Source: Xenophilus aerolatus
GTDB lineage: Bacteria > Pseudomonadota > Gammaproteobacteria > Burkholderiales > Burkholderiaceae_C
Direction: 5' to 3'
Assembly: GCA_030418545.1 (NCBI GenBank)
Contig: QAIB01000001.1
Span: forward strand, 496,001 to 560,000
Length of the DNA: 64,000 nucleotides
A model generated the notes under the pieces. That model worked only from the letters and a program-made list of their open reading frames with translations, was not told where the DNA came from and made no database searches. This document shows, piece after piece, positions 1 to 9,084 of this stretch. Every line of letters starts with the position of its first letter. The stretch's first letter is position 1. The position numbers were made by a program, and so were the translations under genes.

Positions 1-759
1 GGCCTGGGGCCCGACCTGCGCCCCACGCGGGTCGACGAGCAGGGCCCCGCCGAGGTGGCGCGCGCGGCCCGCGCCTTCAACGCCATGCAGCGCCGCCTGG
101 CCGGCTACCTCGACGAGCGCGTGCAGATCCTCGCCGCCATCTCGCACGACCTGCAGACGCCCATCACCCGCCTGCGCCTGCGCCTGGACCTGCTGGACGA
201 CGACCAACTGCCCGACCGCGACAAGTTCCGCGCCGACCTCGACGCCATGCACACGCTGGTGAAGGAGGGCGTGGGCTACGCGCGCACGCTGCATGGCACG
301 GGCGAAGAGGCGCGCCGCATCGACCTGGGCGCGCTCATCGAAAGCCTGGTCAACGACTACGCCGACACCGGCCAGCCCGTGCGCTTCGTCGGCGAGGCAA
401 CGGGCACCATCGACGCCGCCCCGAATGCGCTGCGCCGCATCGTCGGCAACCTGATCGACAACGCGCTCAAGTACGCAGAGGGCACACCGGTCGACGTCGT
501 GCTGGCGCGCGAGCCCGACGCCGTCGTCATCGCCGTGCGCGACGAAGGCCCCGGCATCCCCCATGACCAACTGGCCGCCGTGCTGCAGCCCTTCTACCGC
601 GTCGAGCACTCGCGCAGCCGCGACACCGGCGGCACCGGCCTGGGCCTGGCCATCGCGCAGCAGCTCGCGCTGTCGATGGGTGCCACGCTGAGCCTGCGCA
701 ACCGCGCAGGGCAGGGCGGGCTCGAAGCACGCCTGCGCCTGCCCGTGCTTGCTGCCTGA
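1..759 (+). CDS. Sensor histidine kinase, C-terminal part (5' end outside window)
   Basis: This is the cytoplasmic end of a membrane sensor kinase that phosphorylates the response regulator downstream. The frame is open from base 1, so the sensor and membrane segments lie upstream of the window. In order one sees the end of a HAMP linker (PAEVARAARAFNAMQRRL), a HisKA dimerisation helix with the phospho-accepting His in ISHDLQTP (codon 145-147), and a HATPase domain with the N box (NLIDNALKYA), G1 box (DEGPGIP) and G2 box (GTGLGLA). The GTG at 55 is an internal codon, not a start. The stop is 32 bases before the regulator's ATG, so the two genes are one operon. The signal cannot be told without the sensor domain. 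Confidence 0.93.
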   Translation, partial: GLGPDLRPTRVDEQGPAEVARAARAFNAMQRRLAGYLDERVQILAAISHDLQTPITRLRLRLDLLDDDQLPDRDKFRADLDAMHTLVKEGVGYARTLHGTGEEARRIDLGALIESLVNDYADTGQPVRFVGEATGTIDAAPNALRRIVGNLIDNALKYAEGTPVDVVLAREPDAVVIAVRDEGPGIPHDQLAAVLQPFYRVEHSRSRDTGGTGLGLAIAQQLALSMGATLSLRNRAGQGGLEARLRLPVLAA

Positions 760-791
760 GCAACGCCAAAGAAAAAAGGAAGAGAACGCCC

Positions 792-1544
792 ATGTCTGCC
801 GCACCCGCCGGTGATCACATCCTGCTGGTCGACGACGACCGCGAGATCCGCGAGCTCATCAGCGCCTACCTGGTGAAGAACGGCCTGCGCGTCACGGCCG
901 TGCCCACCGGCCGCCGCATGCGCATCGCGCTGGAGCAGTCGGGCCCTTTCGACCTGGTGATCCTCGACCTGATGCTGCCCGGCGAAGACGGCCTGACCCT
1001 GTGCCGCGACCTCCGCGCCGGCAAGCACAAGGCGCTGCCCATCCTGATGCTCACCGCGCGTGGCGACGAGGCCGACCGCATCCTGGGCCTGGAAATGGGC
1101 GCCGACGACTACCTGCCCAAGCCCTTTGCAGCGCGCGAGCTGCTGGCCCGCCTGCGTGCCGTGCTGCGGCGCACGCGCATGCTGCCGCCCAACCTGCGCA
1201 GCAGCGACGACGAGGCGCGCTGGCTGCACTTCGGCGACTGGCGACTCGACACCGTCGAACGGCACCTGCTGGACGCGGACGGTGTGGTGGTGTCGCTCAG
1301 CGGTGCCGAATACCGGCTGTTGCGCGTCTTCCTCGACCACCCGCAGAAGGTGCTCAACCGCGACCAGATCCTCACCATCACCCAGGGCCGCGAGGCCGAG
1401 CTCTTCGAGCGTTCCATCGACTTGATGGTGAGCCGCCTGCGCAAGTGCCTGCGCGACGACGCCCGCGAACCGCGCTACATCAAGACGGTGCGCAGCGAGG
1501 GGTACGTGTTTTCGGTGCAGGTGCAGACGCCGGATGCCGAGTAG
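792..1544 (+). CDS. OmpR/PhoB-family response regulator
   Basis: This is a two-domain DNA-binding response regulator of 250 residues, the normal family length. The receiver domain (about residues 8-125) has the acidic pocket DDD near residue 14, the phospho-accepting Asp59 in LVILDLMLP, Thr88 in MLTARG and Lys110 in YLPKPF. A winged-helix Trans_reg_C domain fills about residues 145-245 (SGAEYRLLRVF, SIDLMVSRLRKCL, YIKTVRSEGYVF). A purine-rich Shine-Dalgarno (GGAAGAG) precedes the ATG. It is co-transcribed with the upstream kinase, which is almost certainly its partner. No target operator can be named. Confidence 0.95.
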   Translation: MSAAPAGDHILLVDDDREIRELISAYLVKNGLRVTAVPTGRRMRIALEQSGPFDLVILDLMLPGEDGLTLCRDLRAGKHKALPILMLTARGDEADRILGLEMGADDYLPKPFAARELLARLRAVLRRTRMLPPNLRSSDDEARWLHFGDWRLDTVERHLLDADGVVVSLSGAEYRLLRVFLDHPQKVLNRDQILTITQGREAELFERSIDLMVSRLRKCLRDDAREPRYIKTVRSEGYVFSVQVQTPDAE

Positions 1545-1817
1545 CTGCTCTACCCGACCAGTGCCTCCATCTTCGGCAAAGGAGATGCAAAGGAGATGCG
1601 GCTTGAACCTTGTGGACCATGACCGCCATCGACGCGGGCCACTGGGCCTCAGATGTATCATGCGTGTTACATTCCGCAGCACGCACAGGATCGTCGACGT
1701 AAGCGTCTTCGCGCATGCGTTCTGCGCGTTCCCCCTCCCGACGCAGCCCCACCCGTCTCGGGCCTCGTTGGTGGACCGATACGACCACCCGAGCACGACC
1801 GAGGAGTTTCTCGCACC

Positions 1818-3827
1818 ATGCATCTTCGGCCTGCCCTTTCGCGTCGAGTTGCCCTTCGCCTTGCCCCTTTCCGGGCTTGCTTCCTGATCTTGCTATGGGG
1901 CGCGATCCTGTCGGCGTGCGGGGGCGGTGGCTCCGGCGGCGGCTCCTTCGTGGGATTCGGCCCGGGTGTCGCTGCGCCGGAGACGCCAGCGGTGCAGCCG
2001 CCCTCGGGCCTCAGCTACGCCATGACAACGGCGGTCTACGAGCTCGGCCAGCCCATCGTGCCCAACACGCCCAGTGCCAGCGGTGGTGCGGCCGAGCGCT
2101 TTGCCGTTGAACCCGCGCTTCCTGCAGGGCTCCTGTTCGACGCTGGCACCGGCATCATCAGCGGCACGCCCACCGCCCTGGCTTCCTCTGCCGTCTACAC
2201 GGTCACCGCCACCAATGCCGGCGGCGCAGCCACCGCGCGCGTGGTCATCGAAGTCCGGCGGACGCCGGCGGCGCCCGCAGGCCTGAGCTACCGGGATCTC
2301 GCCCCCATCTACACCGTCGGGCAGGCCATTGTTGCCAATGCGCCCAGCAGCAGCGGCGGCCCGGTCACTGCATACGCTGTCGTGCCGGCGTTGCCCGTGG
2401 GACTTTCGCTCGACGCAATCACTGGCGTCATCAGCGGCACGCCCACCGCGGAAGCCGCGGCGGCCGACTACCTGGTCACCGGCACCAACGCTGCCGGGTC
2501 GACCACCGTGACGCTGCGGTTGAGCGTGGCGCCAGCCGTCGTGGCGCCGGCAAGCATCAGCTACGCCACGCTTGCTGCCCTCTACGTCACCACGGAGCCC
2601 ATCACTCCCAACGTGGCGCAGGTGACGGGGGGCCCCGCGTCGTCGTTCACGATCGCGCCAGCCCTGCCTGCCGGCCTGAGCATCAACCAAACGACCGGAG
2701 CGATCACCGGGACTGCGGCCACGGTCCAGTCGCAGGCCGCCTACACCGTCACCGCGAGCAACGCGGCCGGCTCCGTGCAGACGCAGCTCAGGATCGCCGT
2801 GACCGCCAGAGGCACCTGGACGGCCGCTGCGTCCATCCCCCTGGCCCGGCACTATTCCGCCGCGGTGAAGCTCGCTGACGGCAAGGTGCTGGTGGTCGGC
2901 GGCGTGTCGGCTGCAAGCGGCTACACCAATCAGGCAGATCTCTACGACCCCGCCACCGACAGCTGGACAACCGGCGCGCCGATGCTGGCGGCCCGCTCCG
3001 ATCCATCGGCCACCGTGTTGAAGGATGGCCGGGTGCTGGTGGTGGGAGGCGACCGATCGATCAATGCGTCGCTGGCGAGCGCAGAGATCTACGATCCGGC
3101 GACCAACACGTGGTCGGCTACCGGCAGCATGAGCACGGCACGCACGCGGCACTCCGCCACGCTGCTGCCCGACGGCAGGTTGCTGGTGCTCGGTGGGTAC
3201 CGGGCGGGATCGCCCGTGACCTTCCTGCAGACAGGCGAGTTGTATGACCCGCTGAACGGCACCTGGACGCTCATGGCCACCCCGATGTCGGTGCCACGCG
3301 GCCAGCATGGCGCCCAGCTCGTGGACGGCGGAAACGCCGTGCTGCTGGTCGGCGGTGTGGGCGGCGCAAGCGGCTTCTCGCAGTTGACTTCTGCCGAGCT
3401 GTTCCCTGTGGCCGACAGCGGAAGCTCGACACCGGTGGTGGGGGCCGTTCCCGCGGGCAACGTCTACATCTCCACGCCGCTCGCGGACGGCGGCGCGCTG
3501 GCGATGTCGGACGTCAGCACCACCGCGCTCCGGTTCTCGCCCGACGGAAGGACTTTCACCACGAGCACGATCTTCAGCAGCGTCGCACGCCCCCTGCCCA
3601 CCATCACGCTCCTGGCGGACGGACGGGTCTTGGTGGCCGGTGGGGTGGGCCTCGGCACGGCGGAGATCTACAACCCCGACGTCAACGTCTGGACCGCTGC
3701 CGCACCGATGTCGACCGCGCGGTCGCGCGCGACGGCGGTGCTGCTCGATGACCGCAGCGTGCTGGTCATCTCTGGAGATTCAGCCGGCGGCAACGAGCTC
3801 GCTTCGGTGGAGCGCTACGTGCCATGA
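1818..3827 (+). CDS. Lipoprotein with Ig-like repeats and a Kelch propeller
   Basis: This is a predicted cell-envelope lipoprotein of 669 residues with no enzymatic motif. A basic n-region and hydrophobic stretch lead to the lipobox LSAC, with Cys34 as the lipidated residue, then a Gly/Ser linker. Three tandem putative Ig-like repeats follow (about residues 60-330), each with the signature LPAGL..D..TG.ISGTPTA. The rest (about 335-669) is a run of Kelch-type blades with the pattern LADGKVLVVGG...AELYDP.T..W. The frame is open back to 1653, but the ATG at 1818 has GAGGAG eleven bases upstream and puts the lipobox where it should be. The architecture suggests surface binding of a glycan or protein; that is inference. 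Confidence 0.87.
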   Translation: MHLRPALSRRVALRLAPFRACFLILLWGAILSACGGGGSGGGSFVGFGPGVAAPETPAVQPPSGLSYAMTTAVYELGQPIVPNTPSASGGAAERFAVEPALPAGLLFDAGTGIISGTPTALASSAVYTVTATNAGGAATARVVIEVRRTPAAPAGLSYRDLAPIYTVGQAIVANAPSSSGGPVTAYAVVPALPVGLSLDAITGVISGTPTAEAAAADYLVTGTNAAGSTTVTLRLSVAPAVVAPASISYATLAALYVTTEPITPNVAQVTGGPASSFTIAPALPAGLSINQTTGAITGTAATVQSQAAYTVTASNAAGSVQTQLRIAVTARGTWTAAASIPLARHYSAAVKLADGKVLVVGGVSAASGYTNQADLYDPATDSWTTGAPMLAARSDPSATVLKDGRVLVVGGDRSINASLASAEIYDPATNTWSATGSMSTARTRHSATLLPDGRLLVLGGYRAGSPVTFLQTGELYDPLNGTWTLMATPMSVPRGQHGAQLVDGGNAVLLVGGVGGASGFSQLTSAELFPVADSGSSTPVVGAVPAGNVYISTPLADGGALAMSDVSTTALRFSPDGRTFTTSTIFSSVARPLPTITLLADGRVLVAGGVGLGTAEIYNPDVNVWTAAAPMSTARSRATAVLLDDRSVLVISGDSAGGNELASVERYVP

Positions 3828-4103
3828 CGCGCGTCGGTGGGGCGGGGCCGGGCAGGGTGAAGGCAGCAAGCGCCTGTTGTCGACGTTGCACCGCGCGCCA
3901 AGCAAATCGGTTGGGTCCGCATGTGCAGCTGGCCCGGCCAAGATAGTCGCTCCCGCACTGTCCGCGCGACGTTTGGGTAGCAGGCCGCTTTGCAGCGAAA
4001 AGTGCCGTTGGGGAAATCCTCTCGAACGCCCACTCTCGGCCGCAATCAGTCATTGAAAGTCGACCTATCGGTGGCGGCTTGATCCGGCCCGCGGCCGTCG
4101 CTG

Positions 4104-5204
4104 TCAACCCCGCAGCGCCAGGTTGTTCAGCTTGTCAAGGCGCTCGGGCCAGGAGTCATGGGTGGCCGATTGCAGCAAGATGCGCGTCCAGGCCACCCAT
4201 CCTTCCCATTGCACGCGTTTGTCCCACGCATTGCCCCACTGGCTCAACAGCTGCAGTGCACTCTCCGCGGCCATGCGCGCTTCATCGCGCCGGCCGCCTG
4301 ACAAATACAGTTGCGCGAGCACCATCTGAGGTTCCCCGACCCAGGGGTTGTGGCGCACGGCCTGCTCCAGCACTGCGACAGCCGCGTCGGTTTGTACCAG
4401 CGGCTGGTCCTGTTGGATCACCGACCAATAAAGCGACGTGGCCGCTGCGTCGTCGGCCGCTGTCAATATCTGCTTGCAGCCGCCGAACACCGGCGGAAGC
4501 GGCAATAGGTCACGAAGCGCCGGATGCATCAATGCCGCGCCGAGCCGGGAGACCTGGCAGACGACGCGCGCGCTTGGTCGCATCGGCCCTGGCCATAGCG
4601 ATGCCATCCAGTGCTCGGCCTGCGGCCGAGCGACCACCTGCGGGAAGCCCGAGAAAATGTCGTCCTGCCAGCTGAACCATTGCTCCATGAAGTCGGCCAT
4701 GGTGACAACGATGAACGCTGCCACCTCGTAAGCGCTCAGGCGCACGGTCCCCTGGGTCTTGCCGATGCGCTCGACAGTCACGCCGCCGTCCGTATCGATC
4801 TCGCCATCCAACACGCGCTGCGTGAACTGCGCACGACTGGCGGTGCAGAAGAGGTAGACCAGGTGCTCGGCCGAGTCGCCGACCTGCTCGCGCAATCGGC
4901 CTCGCTCGGTCCCGGCGTCGAACTTGACCAGGTCGACGAAGGCGTTGCCGTACACGCTGTGCAAAAGCCCCAGCAACCTCACGTCTGGCGGCTGCTGCCA
5001 TTGGGCAAGCGTGCGCGCCACGCCAACCAGATGATGGCGAAAGGTTCCGGCCTTGTGCCAGTCCTGGCCGACGCCACGTGCCAACACCATCGGAAGGACC
5101 GGCGCCAGATCGACATCCTTGCTCAGCCAGTCGTCGTCGAGCAGACGCTGGGCACGCTCGAACATCGAAGTGTCAAGCGCTTGGAAGGGCAGCGATGGAG
5201 TCAT
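4104..5204 (-). CDS. DUF6817-like protein with C-terminal TPR-like region
   Basis: This 366-residue protein has no enzyme motif that I can assign. The N-terminal half has the look of a DUF6817/HD-like domain: HHLVGVARTLAQW, then LLGLLHSVYGNAF, then a conserved-looking AEHLVYLFCTASRAQF segment, all with spaced His residues. The C-terminal third (about residues 255-366) is helical and reads like tetratricopeptide pairs (AVLEQAVRHNPW..., YLSGGRRDEARMAAESALQL). It is the last gene of the operon that starts at 11791, 61 bases or less after the acyl-CoA ligase stop. I chose the ATG at 5204; an in-frame TTG at 5237 would add 11 residues. Assignment to DUF6817 is from memory of the motif. Confidence 0.72.
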   Translation of the reverse strand: MTPSLPFQALDTSMFERAQRLLDDDWLSKDVDLAPVLPMVLARGVGQDWHKAGTFRHHLVGVARTLAQWQQPPDVRLLGLLHSVYGNAFVDLVKFDAGTERGRLREQVGDSAEHLVYLFCTASRAQFTQRVLDGEIDTDGGVTVERIGKTQGTVRLSAYEVAAFIVVTMADFMEQWFSWQDDIFSGFPQVVARPQAEHWMASLWPGPMRPSARVVCQVSRLGAALMHPALRDLLPLPPVFGGCKQILTAADDAAATSLYWSVIQQDQPLVQTDAAVAVLEQAVRHNPWVGEPQMVLAQLYLSGGRRDEARMAAESALQLLSQWGNAWDKRVQWEGWVAWTRILLQSATHDSWPERLDKLNNLALRG

Positions 5205-5265
5205 GTGCTTGCTGCCAGCTGACGGCCAATTGCCCAAGCCCGCCCGGCGGATGGGTCAAGGTACT

Positions 5266-6927
5266 TCATGATTTCGCCTCCGACGCGGTGATTGCCGCAA
5301 CCGAACCTGCCCTGGAACGCAGCTCGAATTTCTGGATCTTGCCGGTCGACGTCTTGGGCAATTCGCCAAAGATCACAGTCCGCGGCACTTTGAATGCAGC
5401 TAGGTGCTTGCGACAATGCTCCACGATGTCGGACTGCGTCGGCCGTGCACCCGGTTTGACTTCAACGAACGCGCAGGGCGTCTCGCCCCACTTCTGGTCT
5501 GGTCTGGCAACCACTGCGGCCGCCAGGACATCGGGGTGCCGATAGAGCACGTCTTCCACCTCGATGGATGAAATGTTCTCGCCGCCGGAGATGATGACGT
5601 CTTTGCTTCGGTCCCTGATCCTGATGTATCCGTCGGGACACTGAACCGCGAGGTCGCCGGTGTGGAACCAACCACCGGCGAATGCCTCCTGCGTGGCCGT
5701 CCGGTTCTTCAGGTATCCCTTCATCATGATGTTTCCTCGGAACATCACTTCGCCGATCGTCTGCCCGTCCGCAGGCACGGGCTTCATAGTCGACGGGTCG
5801 ACCACGGTCGCTGCCTGCTGCAGGTGGTAGCGCACCCCTTGCCGACCGTTCAGCATCGCTCGTTCGGCGATGTCGACCTCTTCCCAGCTTTCGTGCTTGG
5901 CACATACAGTCGCCGGACCGTAAACCTCGGTGAGCCCGTATACATGGGTCAGGTCGAAGCCCAGGCGTTCCATGCCTTCGATCATCGAAGCGGGCGGCGC
6001 TGCGCCCGCCACCATGGCCTTAACGCCGCGCGGCAGTCCCTGCAGCAGATCCTGAGGAGCGTTCACAAGCAGGTTGTGGACGACGGGCGCACCGCAGTAG
6101 TGGGTGACTCCGTGGCGCGCGATCGCATCGACGATCGCCCTGGCTTCGACACGGCGCATGCAGACGTTGACGCCGGCCCGCGCGGCCACGGTCCAAGGAA
6201 AGCACCATCCGTTGCAATGGAACATCGGCAGCGTCCACAGGAAGACGGGGTGCTTGGGCATGTCCCACTCGAGGACGTTGGAGATCGCGTTCACGGCGGC
6301 GCCGCGGTGGTGATAGACCACTCCCTTGGGATTTCCGGTGGTTCCGCTCGTGTAATTGAGGGCTATCGCGTCCCACTCGTCCTGCGGCAGCGGCCACGCA
6401 TCGGCCGGATCGCCCTCGCACAGCAGCGCTTCGTACGTCAGGCCGCCGACGCGCTCGCCAGGTCCCTCGAACAGTGGATCCTCCGCGTCAATGACGAGCA
6501 GCCGGTCCTGGCTGGCGCGCAGTCGCAGCGCTTCGCCCATCACCGTTGCGAACTCCGGGTCGACGATGACGGCCTTTGCCTCGCCGTGATCGAGCATGAA
6601 GGCAATGCTTGCCGCGTCGAGCCGTGTGTTCAGCGTGTTGAGGACGCCGCCGGCCATCGGCACGAAGAAGTGCGCCTCGACCATCGCAGGTGTGTTGGGC
6701 AACATGACGGCCACGGTGTCGTTGCGCCCGATCCCCCGTCGCCGCAGCGCGCTGGCGAGTCGCCTGCATCGATCGTAGGTCTGCGCCCAGGTGCGCTGCA
6801 CGGGACCATGGACAATGGCGAGTCGCTGCGGATAGACCTGCGCGGACCGTTCAAGAAATACGATCGGCGTCAGTGGCGTGTGATTAGCAGGGTTTTGCGG
6901 AAGGTCGTCGTCGAAGATCGATGCCAT
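5266..6927 (-). CDS. Acyl-CoA synthetase (AMP-forming), fatty-acyl/DmdB-like
   Basis: This ANL-superfamily enzyme activates a carboxylic acid with ATP and CoA through an acyl-adenylate. The 553 residues are full length. The P-loop is NYTSGTTGNPKGV (about residue 190), the A5 motif is GLTEVYGP, the hinge region is IRIRDRSKDVIISGGENIS, and the C-terminal catalytic Lys lies in TSTGKIQKFELR. The overall pattern resembles medium-chain or methylmercaptopropionate CoA ligases more than long-chain FadD. It lies 9 bases downstream of the fumarylacetoacetase gene in the same operon, so its substrate is probably an acid released by the preceding hydrolases. Substrate specificity cannot be read from sequence alone. 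Confidence 0.93.
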   Translation of the reverse strand: MASIFDDDLPQNPANHTPLTPIVFLERSAQVYPQRLAIVHGPVQRTWAQTYDRCRRLASALRRRGIGRNDTVAVMLPNTPAMVEAHFFVPMAGGVLNTLNTRLDAASIAFMLDHGEAKAVIVDPEFATVMGEALRLRASQDRLLVIDAEDPLFEGPGERVGGLTYEALLCEGDPADAWPLPQDEWDAIALNYTSGTTGNPKGVVYHHRGAAVNAISNVLEWDMPKHPVFLWTLPMFHCNGWCFPWTVAARAGVNVCMRRVEARAIVDAIARHGVTHYCGAPVVHNLLVNAPQDLLQGLPRGVKAMVAGAAPPASMIEGMERLGFDLTHVYGLTEVYGPATVCAKHESWEEVDIAERAMLNGRQGVRYHLQQAATVVDPSTMKPVPADGQTIGEVMFRGNIMMKGYLKNRTATQEAFAGGWFHTGDLAVQCPDGYIRIRDRSKDVIISGGENISSIEVEDVLYRHPDVLAAAVVARPDQKWGETPCAFVEVKPGARPTQSDIVEHCRKHLAAFKVPRTVIFGELPKTSTGKIQKFELRSRAGSVAAITASEAKS

Positions 6928-6936
6928 AGGTCTAGC

Positions 6937-8268
6937 TCACGAAACACCGAGATCGAGTGCCGGCAAGACCTCGCCACGGCACTCACCAAAACCCACGCGC
7001 GCGAATCCGGGCCGTTCGCACCAACCCTTGATGGTCACGCTGTCGCCATCCTCCAGGAACGTCCGCATCTCGCCGGTGCCGGGAAGCGGCACGGATCGCG
7101 CGCCGCCCCGACTCAGTTCCACCATCGCGCCCGCTTGGTCGGGCGTGGGGCCGGAGATCGTGCCGGTTCCCATCAGGTCGCCGCTGCGCAGATCGCAACC
7201 GCCGATGGTGTGCTGCGTCAGCATCTGCGCAACGGTCCAGTATTGGTGACGGAAGCTGGTGGCCGTGATCCGGTCGCCAGGGACGTTTAGCGCACGATGC
7301 CGCCGAGACTGCAAAGAGACCTCCAGCTGCACGTCCAGGCTCCCGCTGGCGCGGTCGGCGGCATCCTCCAGATAGGGCAGCGGCTGCGGGTCACCGGCGG
7401 GGCGGTCGAAGGCAACCCGATAGGGCTCCAGCGCCTCCATGGAGACGATCCAGGGCGATATGCTGGTGCAGAAGTTCTTGCCGAGAAAAGGGCCGAGCGG
7501 GTCCATCTCCCAGAACTGGTGGTCACGTGCCGACCAGTCGTTCAGCAGGCACATGCCGAAGATCCGGTCTCGCGCCTGCGAGAGCGGTACCGGCTCTCCC
7601 AGAGTGCTTCCTGGACCGACGAAGAAGCCCATCTCGAGTTCAAAGTCGAGCTTCTGGCAGGGGCCAAACGCCGGAGGTGCGCGGTCTGCCGCTGTGGACT
7701 GGCCGTTGGGTCGGCGAAATCCGGTGCCGCTCACCACAATGCTCGATGCTCGGCCGTGGTAGGCGATCGGCAGCCACTGGAAGTTGCGGGTGAGCGGGTT
7801 CTCGCGGCCCATCACTCGGCCCACGTTGACCGCATGATGCAGCGATGTGTAAAAGTCGGTGTAGTTGCGTACGTCGACCGGCATCTTCATGGTGGCCCGG
7901 CTCAGCGGCAACATGCAGCCGCGCACCTGCTCCTGCGTTTTCCCATCCGCGCCGGATGACAGAAGCTTGAAGACCTCATGTCGGAGCGCTTGCCAGCTCG
8001 CCTTTCCCATCGCCATGAAAGCGTTGAGGGTCGAGTCGGCCGCCACCCGACATGCCGCGGCCGCCGGTTCAGCCAGCAGCCCGCTCGCCGCCAGACAAGC
8101 CAGGTCGATCACTTGGTCCCCGATGGCGATCCCACCACGAGGGTGCGGGTCGCGACCTTCGGGTACGAATACGCCGAGCGGAAGATTCTGAAGCGTGAAG
8201 TCGCACCCAGGCGACTGGGCGCCGGGCACCCAGCTCTTCGTCGCCGGATCATGGGTGAAGTTGAGCAT
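6937..8268 (-). CDS. fahA: Fumarylacetoacetase
   Basis: This enzyme hydrolyses fumarylacetoacetate to fumarate and acetoacetate, the last step of homogentisate breakdown. The 443 residues match the family length. The catalytic framework of characterised FAH enzymes is present: YTDFYTSLHHAVNVG (metal Asp and general-base His), the metal ligands in DFELEMGF, LLNDWSARD, GPFLGKNF with the active Lys, and GTGTISGP. I chose the ATG at 8268, which gives the usual MLNFTHDP start; a TTG at 8280 is the alternative. It overlaps or abuts the cyclase gene (stop at 8277). No homogentisate dioxygenase is nearby, so the operon may process a related 2,4-dioxo acid instead. Confidence 0.93.
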   Translation of the reverse strand: MLNFTHDPATKSWVPGAQSPGCDFTLQNLPLGVFVPEGRDPHPRGGIAIGDQVIDLACLAASGLLAEPAAAACRVAADSTLNAFMAMGKASWQALRHEVFKLLSSGADGKTQEQVRGCMLPLSRATMKMPVDVRNYTDFYTSLHHAVNVGRVMGRENPLTRNFQWLPIAYHGRASSIVVSGTGFRRPNGQSTAADRAPPAFGPCQKLDFELEMGFFVGPGSTLGEPVPLSQARDRIFGMCLLNDWSARDHQFWEMDPLGPFLGKNFCTSISPWIVSMEALEPYRVAFDRPAGDPQPLPYLEDAADRASGSLDVQLEVSLQSRRHRALNVPGDRITATSFRHQYWTVAQMLTQHTIGGCDLRSGDLMGTGTISGPTPDQAGAMVELSRGGARSVPLPGTGEMRTFLEDGDSVTIKGWCERPGFARVGFGECRGEVLPALDLGVS

Positions 8269-8276
8269 GGAAGCGG

Positions 8277-9083
8277 TCAATGGCTGGCCTGCAAGGCAGC
8301 GTCGAAGATGGCAACCGCGCGCGTCCAGCCGGCCGACGCGCCGCGGATCTTGTGCGGAAAGCAGCTGATGAAGAACCCGGTCGCTGGCAGCGCCTCGAGG
8401 TTGTGAAGCTTCTCGAGGTGGCAGTAGCCGATATCTCGACCCGCCTTGTGACCTTCCCAGATTAGAGACGCGTCGCGCGTGGCCTCGTACTTCTTGGCCG
8501 TATGCACGAAAGGCGCGTCCCAGCTCCAGGCATCGGTGCCGGTGAGCCGGACGCCGCGCTCCAGCAGGTACATCGTCGCCTCATAGCCGATGCCGCAGCC
8601 CGACGAGACATAGTCCGGGTCGCCGTACTTCGTGCCCGCGCGCGTGTTGACCACCACGATCTCGAGGGGCGCGAGGGTGTGTTGGATGCGCGCAAGCTCC
8701 TCTTCGATCTCCCTCGCGGTCACGACGTGGCCGTCCGGCAAATGCCGAAAGTCCAGCTTCACACCAGGCTGGAAGCACCACTCCAGAGGCACCTCGTCGA
8801 TGGTCGTGGAGCGCTGCGGCTCGCCCAGCGCCTTGTTCATCGTGCTGTGGAAGTGATACGGTGCATCGAGATGCGTGCCGTTGTGCGTCGAGAGCCGGAC
8901 GGTTTCCGCCGCCCAGCCTTCGCCATCGGGCAGATCGCCCTTGCGAAGCCCGGGGAAGAACGCGGCGATCTGCTCCGGTGAGTCCTCGTGCGTCACGTAG
9001 TCGATGTGCGGCGCGAACGCAGGCGGGTCGCTCAGGACACCGTTTTCCAGATAGATGGACAGGTCGACAAAGCGGCGGGTCAT
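8277..9083 (-). CDS. Cyclase-family metal-dependent hydrolase (kynurenine formamidase-like)
   Basis: This belongs to the cyclase/KynB superfamily, which hydrolyses amides, esters or lactones with divalent metal. The diagnostic motif HNGTHLDAPYHFH sits about residues 66-78, with further conserved His and Glu (TGTDAWSWD, AGRDIGYCHLEKLHNLE). The protein has 268 residues from the ATG at 9083, one base after the stop of the upstream Bug gene. The frame runs on to 9122 but that would overlap the Bug gene. Inside this operon a role in opening a ring, lactone or amide before the fumarylacetoacetase step is plausible. Isolated kynurenine formamidase function is unlikely, as no tryptophan genes are near. 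Confidence 0.9.
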   Translation of the reverse strand: MTRRFVDLSIYLENGVLSDPPAFAPHIDYVTHEDSPEQIAAFFPGLRKGDLPDGEGWAAETVRLSTHNGTHLDAPYHFHSTMNKALGEPQRSTTIDEVPLEWCFQPGVKLDFRHLPDGHVVTAREIEEELARIQHTLAPLEIVVVNTRAGTKYGDPDYVSSGCGIGYEATMYLLERGVRLTGTDAWSWDAPFVHTAKKYEATRDASLIWEGHKAGRDIGYCHLEKLHNLEALPATGFFISCFPHKIRGASAGWTRAVAIFDAALQASH

Positions 9084-9084
9084 A

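Noticed and set aside
594-1823. Long minus-strand open frame of 409 codons opposite the two-component genes
   Set aside because: It is the shadow of two well-supported genes; its composition is low-complexity and no ribosome site is seen.
1893-3308. Minus-strand open frame of 471 codons under the Kelch lipoprotein
   Set aside because: It lies wholly opposite a gene with clear domain repeats and shows no motif of its own.
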